The position numbers and the translations under genes are program-made. Shown here piece after piece: positions 10,453 to 20,214 of a DNA stretch of 64,000 nucleotides (position 1 is its first letter; every line of letters begins with the position of its first letter). This DNA comes from Panorpa germanica (lineage: Eukaryota; Arthropoda; Insecta; Mecoptera; Panorpidae), in the NCBI GenBank assembly GCA_963678705.1, contig OY783216.1, forward strand, positions 11,160,001 to 11,224,000, given 5' to 3'. The notes beneath the pieces are model-generated. The model ran no database searches. It was not told the origin of the DNA and saw nothing but the letters and a program-made list of their open reading frames with translations.

Positions 10453-11229
10453 TGTTGTAAAAAGAGGTCGGATTGTCGTTCTAAAAGGAGATTACTCAGC
10501 TTGCTAATACATCACGCAGTGTTGCTAGTTTCTGGAAGTAGATTCTTCAGTTTGACGATCATCCACCTTCTTGAATTACTCACGTTGATAAGAATTAAGT
10601 CTCTTCAGATGATTAATAGGATTCTTGTTAAGACGGTGTATTGTTGCAATTAGAGAATACTTGAGCGGTCTAAAGTAACCTCGTTGCAACATACGACGGT
10701 TGAACAATTAGTATCTTTTTATTACTATTAATACAAACACTTTTATTAAAATATATCATTTATTCGTTGTAATATTATATCTGCTTACTTAATTACAATA
10801 GTATTTTATTAGATTAATGAAGATGTCAGATATAAAACAAAATGTAATTCTAGTGTTATAATTTGATTAATAGTTAAAATGTGCTCACTATTGAATACTT
10901 AGATGTTACAATTGGAGTATTGTACGAACGAAGTACAATTAGTAAACACTTGGTTGAGACTCAGGAGAAGACTGACTTTCTGACTAGCGTGCAGATTAAT
11001 ATATAATGATTTATTTCACATCACAATGTGCCAATACTGAGTTACCAGCATTAAAATAATATAAAATCTCCACAGACCAGAGTCAATGTTTACAAGCGCT
11101 AAATACAAATAATTATTTATTACAATATTAATACTAAAATTAAAGATAACATAATATAATTCTTATAAAATAAATAACATTTATATTAAAAATAGGAAGG
11201 ATAAGTACGACTTATGCGTACTTACAACA
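10453..11229 (-). repeat. Ty3 element 3' LTR
   Basis: It is 777 bp with TGTTGTAA and TTACAACA borders. It is near-identical to the other LTR from about 10474 onwards. It differs at its downstream edge, where it has a short block in place of about 45 bp of unrelated sequence in the 5' LTR. Confidence 0.9.
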
Positions 11230-11400
11230 CCCTTCAACCCTAAAAAAGGAACGCATATTAAACAAACATATGCGTTTCTTTCCAAGAAAAAGAAAAAGGA
11301 AGATAGGACGATGTCGTACTATCGCAACACCCCCTTCCAAAAAAAAAGGGACACGTATAAAAACAAAATATACGAGTTACAATTCTGGAAAAAAAACAAA
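11230..11400 (-). repeat. Duplicated PPT / LTR-edge module
   Basis: Two diverged tandem modules occur. One is the real PPT next to the 3' LTR (TTGAAGGG then TGTTGTAAG). The second is about 110 bp inside, with GGAAGGGGG followed by an LTR-start-like TGTTGCGATAG. The flanks of both modules align (a run of about six to nine T, then CGTTCC or GTCCC). The copy nearer the ORF is no longer at an LTR edge. Confidence 0.6.
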
Positions 11401-11504
11401 AAGAGAAGCAAAGTGTCGACAACGATTCTGATCCCATCGTATAGAGTTAACACTGCTTCACAAAACAATCATCCCTGACAAAATCCATCTTATTCGTCAA
11501 GGTT

Positions 11505-14048
11505 TTATTCATTGGTACAAAATCTCTTCAATCTATTCCTATTAACTACCGTATACTTTCTAGGTGAAAAAAAAAAAAAATTGACCCTTCTATCAAAATT
11601 TAATTTAAATTTTGGTTTATTACTAGTAAATTTATTTGTAGCTAAATCAATCGTAGAAGAATATTTTGCACCACTAAATTGGTCTAGTATGTCATGTACG
11701 AGAGGCAAAGTATAAACATCACTTGTCGTCTGTTCATTAAGTTTACGATAGTCGATTACAACGCAAAATTGTTTGTTCCCCGACACATCTGCTTTTTTAG
11801 GTACCATTAACAGAGGTGCGTTAAACTGTGAGTCGCATTTTTCAATAATGTTGTTAGCCAACAGTTCTTGGATATGCTTCTCAACAATTTCTTTATGCGC
11901 ATGAGATAATCTATGCGGCTTAATGTTTACAGGGTTAGGTGAGTCACTCAGTGCACTCGCACAAGATAACTTATCTACCGGGAAAAAAAATATGTTATTA
12001 AAATTATTACAGATTTCCATTAAATCTGTTAAGTATTTTGAATTAACATTTGAAAAGTCTATATTATTAAATAAAAGATGTCGTAAGGATCTTTTAGGAT
12101 CGTTAGGATTTCTTTTCAAAAAATGGTAAAAATTAAATTTATTTATTGGAATAATATCTGGTTTAAAATTGTTAAGTATTACATCTTTTGCTGAGGAATT
12201 AGTTATTGATATATAAAAAGTATTATTAACAGGATTAATTAATGCGTTGGCTAAAAAAACTTCAGGTAGCAATTCCTTGGCTACACAAACTCCTACCGTA
12301 GAACCCGACATAGGAATTAATTTCCTAGTACGTGCTGGAACTATGATAATACTGTTTATGTTCAATAATGGTAATTCAAACATTTTGCCATGTTGTGAGA
12401 ATTGTACGCTGTTTGTTTCCAAATTAATTACTGCTTTAAATGTACGTAAAATATCTAATCCTATGATTCCATCTTGCTGAATGGGAAAGTCCTCTGACAC
12501 AACCTGAAAGGTTTGTTTCGACCTAGAACTATCTAAAATTATAGAAGTTTTTAGTGAACCTAAAGTATAAGGCGTGCCTTCAGAGATTCCCTTTAATAAC
12601 ACTTTAGATGTACTATCTATTTTGATATTATTTTTTAAAATATTTTGTTTAATTAAAGAAATTTGAGAACCAGTGTCCAATAAAAATGATACAGTCTTTG
12701 CTTTGGCTGCGACTATTCTGAATTGAACAGTGTCAGCTGTTTGCTTGTCAATAACATTTTCATTGTTACAGTTAAAATTTGTTATATCATTGGTATTTTG
12801 TATTTCTTTAATCTCAATATTTTTATTTAAACTATTAAATTTACGTAAATGGTGATTATAAAAAGAACGTGAATTTTGTTTTGTATTTTTAGTAAAAGAT
12901 ACTTGAGGACCATCAGATTCAAGATGTCTCGATCTTTTACAATAAACAGAAGGTTTTGAAAATACCGTATCTCTCCTACAAATATTAATTTGCGCGACAG
13001 GATATACCGTATCCGCATTTTCCTTCTTGATAAAACAATATTTCTCTAAATGACCATTTTTTTTACAATAGTTACAAAAAAAAGTTTTAAATTTTGTTTC
13101 GACTTCGTTAGCAAATTGTTCACTTGAAACTGGTTCACTACTAGAAATAGAATGACTTGAATCTGTTTTAAATTCAACATGCCTTCTTCTTTCTAGAGTG
13201 CGCCACCGTGTTTCAAGAAAATTCGTAAAATCATTTAGGGTTGGTAATTCAGAAGTATTTCTGTTTTCCCATTCCTTTAATGTGTTAAAATCTAACTTGG
13301 TCTTTAAAAAATGTATAAAAATAAAATCTGAATGATTAGAATATATTCCCAACTCGGTTAATGCTCTAATCGATTCATTAATTTCGTCTAAAAAATTTTT
13401 GATATTAGTTTCTGATTCTAAACGTATAACATTGTAGTTTATCAAATTGTTTAAATAGGTTTCAATAAGTGCTACCTTGTTATCATAACGTTTACAAAGG
13501 ATGTTCCAAACAATTTCATAATTATCGTTTGTTAAAGGATAATTCTTTATGAGTTTGAGTGGTTCTCCTGTCAAATTTAATTTTAAATAATGCATTTTTT
13601 CAATGTTTGATAATTTGCTATTATTACGAATTAAATTTGTAAATAATTCCATGAAACTTTGCCAATTAGTATATTCTCCATCAAAAACGGTTAGTTGCAT
13701 TGGACTTAAGTTTAAATTTCTTATTGAATCTATGCTTTTTGAGTCATCCACAATATGTGTATCATTCTCAAATGTTTGCTTATAATTCAACAAGGAAATA
13801 AGAGTGTCGTCATAAATACTTTCAACTTCCATAGACTTACTAACGATAGCCGTAGCTTCTTCATTTTTTAGAGTTGGAAGCAGTGCTTCTACGATACTAT
13901 TATATTTGACCCAAGCCTTTTCTAAGTTTTTGATTTTTAATTCAACTATTGTTAAGGATGTTGATTGGACTTCTAAATTTTTTGAAAACTCATTAATTAG
14001 ATTGATTGTATTCTCAACTAATGTGAGGGAATGAACGTTCGGTGCCAT
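11505..14048 (-). CDS. Gag-protease-RT fragment polyprotein (Ty3 type, deleted)
   Basis: One intact frame of 847 residues. Residues about 110-290 resemble the DUF1759 Gag domain (LTVFDGEYTNWQSFMELF and RYDNKVALI). A single CCHC knuckle is at about 325-338 (CNYCKKNGHLEKYC). A retropepsin with LLDTGSQISLI lies near 456, with IIGLDIL near 529. From about 710 it reads as a Ty3 reverse transcriptase N-terminus (APLLMVPKKADVSG, VVIDYRKLNE) up to STIDLA near 804. After that the frame passes directly into a short tail ending near VNRNRLKRF, which resembles the extreme end of Ty3 integrases. I infer one in-frame deletion near 11630 removing the RT active site, RNase H and integrase core. Nothing has been reconstructed here. 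It would assemble particles at most. Confidence 0.85.
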   Translation of the reverse strand: MAPNVHSLTLVENTINLINEFSKNLEVQSTSLTIVELKIKNLEKAWVKYNSIVEALLPTLKNEEATAIVSKSMEVESIYDDTLISLLNYKQTFENDTHIVDDSKSIDSIRNLNLSPMQLTVFDGEYTNWQSFMELFTNLIRNNSKLSNIEKMHYLKLNLTGEPLKLIKNYPLTNDNYEIVWNILCKRYDNKVALIETYLNNLINYNVIRLESETNIKNFLDEINESIRALTELGIYSNHSDFIFIHFLKTKLDFNTLKEWENRNTSELPTLNDFTNFLETRWRTLERRRHVEFKTDSSHSISSSEPVSSEQFANEVETKFKTFFCNYCKKNGHLEKYCFIKKENADTVYPVAQINICRRDTVFSKPSVYCKRSRHLESDGPQVSFTKNTKQNSRSFYNHHLRKFNSLNKNIEIKEIQNTNDITNFNCNNENVIDKQTADTVQFRIVAAKAKTVSFLLDTGSQISLIKQNILKNNIKIDSTSKVLLKGISEGTPYTLGSLKTSIILDSSRSKQTFQVVSEDFPIQQDGIIGLDILRTFKAVINLETNSVQFSQHGKMFELPLLNINSIIIVPARTRKLIPMSGSTVGVCVAKELLPEVFLANALINPVNNTFYISITNSSAKDVILNNFKPDIIPINKFNFYHFLKRNPNDPKRSLRHLLFNNIDFSNVNSKYLTDLMEICNNFNNIFFFPVDKLSCASALSDSPNPVNIKPHRLSHAHKEIVEKHIQELLANNIIEKCDSQFNAPLLMVPKKADVSGNKQFCVVIDYRKLNEQTTSDVYTLPLVHDILDQFSGAKYSSTIDLATNKFTSNKPKFKLNFDRRVNFFFFSPRKYTVVNRNRLKRFCTNE

Positions 14049-14342
14049 TGTACTTAATTAAAGTTATATATAATATACAGACTAAAGATTATTTTGTACC
14101 AATAAACGACTCTCCGAAAAATAGGATTCTGACAAGGAAAAATTGTTAGCGAAAACAGTAACTCACAGGAAATTTCCGATGGGGCTCAGACACCGCAGTT
14201 GTAACAGGAAGGTAGTCTCTCTGATTGAACAGACTGCTATCTAACTGCTTCAGCTCTTTACTTCTCCTTTTCAAAATTCCCTCTCGTTCAAAAAAAGATG
14301 TTGTTCTAAAAAAATATTAACATAAATTAGTATAATTGCGGA

Positions 14343-14650
14343 AACAATTATAGAAAAATATTATAGTAAATATTCAAAAGTATTGGATATAATACTAAAA
14401 AAATTAATAGCTTCAATGACAAACAATGATGCTACAAAAAAATACTTGGATTATAGCAAATATTCAAAAGTATTGAATATAATACTAAAAAAAAATATCA
14501 ATAGCCTCATTAACAACGTTGCTACTAAAAAAATGCTTGGATTATAGTAAATATTCAAAAGTACTGAATATAATACTAAAAAAAATGATAGCCTCGTTAA
14601 AAATAATGCTATTAATAAAAAAAATACAATTATCAATTTATAATAATAAT
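14343..14650 (-). repeat. Tandem repeat in the element leader, about 90-115 bp x3
   Basis: Three units share TATTCAAAAGTATTGAATAT, ATAATACTAAAAAAA and an AATAGCCTC-type block. They are in the 5' untranslated leader of the Ty3 element, between the primer site and the Gag start. Confidence 0.75.
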
Positions 14651-15049
14651 TATATACAAAAAGAAAGATACTGTCTTATTATACTTAAAGATTTTCTTAT
14701 CAGTGATTATGATCTATACACAGCTGTGTGCAGGGCTCTGGAGACGATTAACATCGATTTAGATTATTCCATGTGTTCTAGAAGCATCCATCCATTCGCA
14801 TGGCGGCAAAAGATTTCTTTTTTTCTGGTTCGGCGGGCTGTAGTTTTGCATCCACCGGACTTGTAGAAAAATTATGTGAAATACAGATGAATTGACGTTC
14901 TATCTTGTACTCTTCGGCAATTTTTGGAAATAATCCATCGGCGTAGTGGCATCCAGATTAATTGATCTGCATCCAGGTGTAGAATATATAGAAAAAATTT
15001 TGGGCGTACCTCTTGGATATTTATGTGTAGGAATATCTCTTCAAGCCTC

Positions 15050-15063
15050 ACACCTGACACCAA
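15050..15063 (-). promoter_or_regulatory. Primer-binding site of the Ty3 element
   Basis: Next to the 5' LTR the minus strand reads TTGGTGTCAGGTGTGAGG. TGGTGTCAGG is complementary to a CCTGACACCA tRNA end, as in tRNA-Leu. The tRNA assignment is inference from the first ten bases. Confidence 0.6.
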
Positions 15064-15870
15064 TGTTGTAAGTAAGGTTGGTAGTCAGATGTAAAAAATG
15101 TGTGAAGATGCTGATGGTCGTTCTAAAGGCGATTACTCAGCTTGCTAATACATCACGCAGTGTTGCTAGTTTCTGGAAGTAGATTCTTCAGTTTGACGAT
15201 CATCCACCTTCTTGAATTACTCACGTTGATAAGAATTAAGTCTCTTCAGATGATTAATAGGATTCTTGTTAAGACGGTGTATTGTTGCAATTAGAGAATA
15301 CTTGAGCGGTCTAAAGTAACCTCGTTGCAACATACGACGGTTGAACAATTAGTATCTTTTTATTACTATTAATACAAACACTTTTATTAAAATATATCAT
15401 TTATTCGTTGTAATATTATATCTGCTTACTTAATTACAATAGTATTTTATTAGATTAATGAAGATGTCAGATATAAAACAAAATGTAATTCTAGTGTTAT
15501 AATTTGATTAATAGTTAAAATGTGCTCACTATTGAATACTTAGATGTTACAATTGGAGTATTGTACGAACGAAGTACAATTAGTAAACACTTGGTTGAGA
15601 CTCAGGAGAAGACTGACTTTCTGACTAGCGTGCAGATTAATATATAATGATTTATTTCACATCACAATGTGCCAATACTGAGTTACCAGCATTAAAATAA
15701 TATAAAATCTCCACAGACCAGAGTCAATGTTTACAAGCGCTAAATACAAATAATTATTTATTACAATATTAATACTAAAATTAAAGATAACATAATATAA
15801 TTCTTATAAAATAAATAACATTTATATTAAAAATAGGAAGGATAAGTACGACTTATGCGTACTTACAACA
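15064..15870 (-). repeat. Ty3 element 5' LTR
   Basis: It is 807 bp with the same borders as the 3' LTR. It is longer because of a block at about 15073-15115 that the other LTR lacks. Confidence 0.9.
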
Positions 15871-15874
15871 ATAT

Positions 15875-16915
15875 ATTAGGTATTTGTTGCTCAATTTAAT
15901 AAATATTTGTTTCTGTCGTAGACATAGAAAGCTATGGGTATTTACAAAATGCTTAGTTTTACTTAATATTAGTGTTTTCTCCTAGAAATTAAACTTATAG
16001 AATTTGTAAATGTACTGTTTGTAAAATAAAACCAGTAAATATTACAGAATGCAAATATTTCAACTTAGGTTGTATAAAAAATTAATTAGAGTGCTGTAAT
16101 TCGTAGTGTAATTAGTCCAAAAAAGGGTGGGTCTTATACAAATGTCGCGGTCTCTCATTTGTTTCTTTCGTGGCAAAGTAATTGTACTTTTCTACTTTCT
16201 ATTGACTTTCTTAATGTCAGAAGCACGGTCTGCGTTCAATCTGATGTGCACCCTTTTTCAATGTGTACAATGTGTTTATAAAATGATGATTTAAAACAGT
16301 TTTGATGACAACTCGATGTGATGACGCCATTAAATAAGCTAAGTTTGGTGTTATATACAGTTATAAATAAATTAAGTAGACATTTGAATATTATAACAAT
16401 AAAATAACAGCCATCTTGCTTATTTTCAATGTCTGAAAATAAAAATGAAACATATTTACTTTTTTGATTGTAACCAGAGACTTGATTTGTATATTTGTAG
16501 GTTATGTAGATCATAAATAATATAAATCCACCTTTATCAAAAAGCTATAGTTTAATATTAAATTCAAGGTCTTACCCCTAATAAATATCTGCATAGAAAA
16601 GAGGTTATTAACACTGATAGCGGGGCTTCAATTAATCGTCCAGAGGCGCTTCCTGAAACAAAACAATAGCCTTATAATCAATGCTTAAATTGCCTGAAGT
16701 AAATAGTAAAATAGAGGATAATATAGATAACTAGCTTATCTATAAAATTGCAACACAGAAAGGGCAAGAGAACCCTGCAAATTAACCTTTAAATTTCGCC
16801 CGACGCAACCTCACGTTTCCCTAGCGCTTCATTTAACAAGTTCACAGCAAAATAAGTGACAGAAATATAAAAATGGCGCGTAATAATGTAGAAAAGAGGT
16901 GTGTGAATTATATTA
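15875..16915. other. No gene seen
   Basis: AT-rich sequence right of the Ty3 element. Its short frames have no splice or domain support. Confidence 0.5.
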
Positions 16916-16916
16916 G

Positions 16917-17527
16917 AATGGGCTTGTACTATATATTGATAAAGTTGATTACTAGAACCGCAAATGTCCAATTATTTGTTAATAACTCCTTATATTTCAG
17001 GAGATATTAACAATTAAAAAAGTATTTTTTTTTCTTTCATTATTAAAGGAATTCAACGTTGTACAACATTCGAACTGCATGTGACATCAGAGCTGCTAGT
17101 TGCTATCTCTTTTATACAACAGAGCGTAAAAGAGATAGCATATTCAAGATAGAACTCTGGCAAGTTTACAGGTTACCATTTATATATCAAAATATCAAAT
17201 ATTATTTACAGCTATTTCAAGGAACAATAAAAGTCCAATATTATGTCTGCCGTAACAGGGTTAAATAAAAAAAAAACCTATTATTCTTTGACTTGACTTG
17301 ATATTTCGACTACCGAGCTACAAAACATTACCACTGCACTGACCTACTCAACAAATTAAAATGCATTTCACGTCATTTCTAGCACTTAAACTACAATTCA
17401 AACTTTTAATTGCTATATCTCCGTCAACATTTAGATATTTAATAAAATAGACACGCCAATACACATTTATTAACATCAATTTCAATCAACAATTGAAAAA
17501 TCGACCACTAAAAAATGAGGACACAAG
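16917..17527. mobile_element. DNA-transposon copy A with AATGGGCTTGT ends
   Basis: It aligns along most of its length with 19338-19976. It opens AATGGGCTTGT, lacks about 30 bases found next in the other copy, and ends ATGAGGACACAAG. A palindromic TTGCTATCTCTTTTATACAA stretch near 17100 is unique to this copy. It has no coding capacity. Confidence 0.7.
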
Positions 17528-18105
17528 TGCTACATTGCACTTTTAGATGTAGTACATAGCCAGTCAAAATAAGTGCTTCTATTTGTAACAACAACAACTA
17601 TTAATTAAGGTGTTGCACACAAGTTAAGTGCTTGAACTTTAAATCTCCTGATGCTCTGATAGCTACAACATGATGTCTTCATTTTCCAGAGACATGCGTT
17701 ACTAACTACTGAAACCAATAACAGTTTAACAGTACAACATTAACTTTGGTTACGAACTTGGTTTACTTGATGTACTGACGTCCAGGGAACAGTTCCGACG
17801 TGTCGCGTCGGTCTGTCGTCATTGTCCCTATGGTGAGGGAGAGTGAGGGAGAGGGTTTGTACCCTCCATATGACAGAACGACAAATGACGGTTGCTCCTC
17901 TTGAATTACGAACCTAACTTTATGTTAACATCTAACAATTTGTCAAAGAAATTATCTAACCTCAAATATTTAAATTAAAATGAATTGAGCAACAACATGA
18001 TGAAATATCTGAATAAGAAATTCTGACCTCTGATTTTATCAGAAACAACAATTTATATTTCATAGGTCCGTATTCATATGTATCCTCGAAGTGACTAGCT
18101 TGAAA
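17528..18105. other. No gene seen
   Basis: Contains a slightly more GC-rich stretch near 17770-17890 but no frame, splice pair or repeat boundary that I could support. Confidence 0.45.
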
Positions 18106-18161
18106 ACCTCTGAAATGCTGATTTGTTATGAAACAATTCAATTTGACTTCATTCGTTTAAG

Positions 18162-18534
18162 GTGAAACGATACTTAGCTATTTTTTGTCGCGAAATATAG
18201 ATGGCGATACTATACAGCAGGTTAAATATTATCACAAAAAACATGTTTTTTTATGTTTAACTCGTTTTACGTAAGTAACTATAAACGCGAATCAAAATCT
18301 AAAGCTAGAATATAGCATATATACATTTTCAAAAGTTATTTTTGCGGTTCATTAAAAGTCAGTGGAAGAAAGCTTAAAATGTAGATACGTTATTCCTCTA
18401 ACTAATTGCAGCTTTAGATTTTACATAAAACGATTTAAACATAAAAAAACATGATTTTTTTGATAATATTTAACCTGCTGTATAGTATCGCCATCTATAT
18501 GTCGCGAATCAAAAATGGCCGAGTATCGTTTCAC
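18162..18534. mobile_element. 373-bp MITE with about 100-bp inverted arms
   Basis: It begins GTGAAACGATACT and ends AGTATCGTTTCAC, and the arms include a shared GATGGCGATACTATACAGCA. The flanks TTTAAG (18156-18161) and TTTTAG (18535-18540) may be a decayed 6-bp target duplication. The empty site is seen in a second copy of the host repeat near 51490. Confidence 0.85.
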
Positions 18535-18750
18535 TTTTAGCGAAATGTCAGTTATATAAACTACCAGTATTGAATGAAGTTGCAAATAAACCATTAAAGT
18601 GTAACAGAGACAAATATATCTTGTTTCTTTTTCAATCTAAAATAAATATTTTCAAATGTAAAAGAGACAAGAACTATATCTTCATTTAATTGTATGATGC
18701 TGGAAAGAGAAACAATATTCTAATAAAAAGGTTCTGACTATTTTTTCCTC
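18535..18750. repeat. Dispersed repeat, copy 1
   Basis: It aligns with 51485-51730 (shared GTATTGAATGAAGTTG and TATTTTCAAATGTAAAAGAG). The homology continues to the left of the MITE at 18162, showing that the MITE landed inside this older repeat. Confidence 0.7.
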
Positions 18751-19337
18751 ATAGGTGACATCTATCTGTCAGCGGAGTGATTTTTACTGGACTTACTTTA
18801 CTTATCAATATATTATTTACGTAAATAAAATACAAAGTCTCATATGCAGACTAAAAATTGTATTCATGGCCGGGCACTGACTGTTGCAAGCATTCGGCAC
18901 TGGTTACACTTTCGGTTCTATTATTTTGAGTAATTTATCTTAATGAAGAGTTAATAGAAACTACAGACCGATAAAGCAGTAAGAAACAAATGTCAAAGCT
19001 GTCACCTAAACACCAGGCGTAAAGAATTGTAAACATTAACCTGCGATATTATTTTAAGGGTTTACTGTATGATAGATTATAAGCTTAGAGTAAAATAAAG
19101 ACATAATCCTAGCAAGTTAATAAAACACAACCATTAATCAAATCCGTGTCAGGCGAGAACAATCTTATTCATCTAAGTAACAATGGAGAGGTTATATTTT
19201 ATTATATAATTAAACTTTATTAAACACCTTTAATAGTTTGAAGATTGTATGTAGTCGGAACGATTCTATCTTGATTAAAACCTGTACCGGTGAACCAAAG
19301 ATAATATTTACAAACCTAACCTCAAATTATCTCGACT
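18751..19337. other. No gene seen
   Basis: AT-rich, without supported features. Confidence 0.45.
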
Positions 19338-19976
19338 AATGGGCTTGTGTCCTATATCTTAATTTCTATAAAAGTGTACTATATATTGATAAAGTGGGTT
19401 ACTAGAACCTCAAATGTCCAATTATTTTTTAATAACTCCTTATATGTTAGGAGATATTAACAATTAAAAAAGTCATTTTGTCTCTTTAATTATTAAAGGG
19501 ATTCAACGTTGTACAAACTCCAAATGCATGTGACATCACAATCCTTGTGTAAGGTTACCAACCTTACAGATCATAAATCTCTGCTATATGTATTTATATA
19601 TCAAAATATCAAATATTATTTACAGTTATTTCAAGGAACAATAAAATTTCAATATTATGTCTGCCTTAACAGGGTTAAATAAAGTAAAAACTTAATATTC
19701 TTTGACTTGACTGGATTGTTTGAGTACCAACAGCTACAAAACATTACCACAACACTGACCTACTCAACAAATAACTGACGTTAAAATGCATTTCATGTCA
19801 TACAAATATGGTCGACCATTTCTAGCGCTAAAACTACAATTCAAATTTTTAATTGCTATATCTCCGTCAATATTTAGATATTTAATAAAATAGACACGCC
19901 AATACACATTTATTAACATCAATTTCAATCAACAATTGAAAAATCGACCACTAAAAAATGAGGACACAAGCCCATT
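19338..19976. mobile_element. DNA-transposon copy B, complete ends
   Basis: The termini AATGGGCTTGTGTCCT and AGGACACAAGCCCATT (after ATG) are inverted repeats. It is 639 bp and a sister of 16917-17527 in the same orientation 2.4 kb away. No transposase was seen, so it is non-autonomous. Confidence 0.75.
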
Positions 19977-20139
19977 GTTGCTTTTAGCAAGGAAACACAA
20001 CATTAATGTAGAAACTAATGAGATAGGTATATAGTATAAGCAGTATGACACTCCATATAAAGGACCGTGTGCAAAAGTGGTGAGAGTTAAGTGGATGTTA
20101 GGGGATTAGCTCATTAAATGTTAAGTGAAGCGATCTTAC

Positions 20140-20214
20140 CAGTGGTTGCATTTCCTGAAGGGTCCAGATTGTAATCCGAGGACGGAAGAGGCTCTGCTGT
20201 GGTTGGTTCTCCAC
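20140..20214 (-). CDS. Ig gene exon E (stalk)
   Basis: This is 75 bp, phase 1 to phase 1, with acceptor CTTACCTTCTTTAG and donor G|GTAAGATC. It encodes 24 residues beginning GEPTTAEPLPSSDYN and ending GNATT, rich in Thr, Ser and Pro with one N-glycosylation sequon. It fits in frame directly after exon D's YYPG. The composition is that of an O-glycosylated juxtamembrane stalk. Confidence 0.65.

Larger units (their letters stand above)
10409..15870 (-). mobile_element. Ty3/Gypsy-type LTR retrotransposon, internally deleted
   Basis: Two direct LTRs (15064-15870 as 5' LTR and 10453-11229 as 3' LTR on the minus strand) both run from TGTTGTAA to TTACAACA. They flank a leader, one long Gag-protease-RT-fragment frame and a PPT-like tract. 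A 44-bp extension (10409-10452) lies beyond the 3' LTR. Including it, the element is bordered by ATAT at 10405-10408 and 15871-15874, a candidate 4-bp target duplication. The internal region lacks most of RT and all of RNase H and the integrase core, so this copy could move only with help in trans. Confidence 0.85.

Noticed and set aside
16560..16590. 13-bp micro-exon (CAG|...|GTAAGA) on the minus strand
   Set aside because: Too short to support without transcript data.
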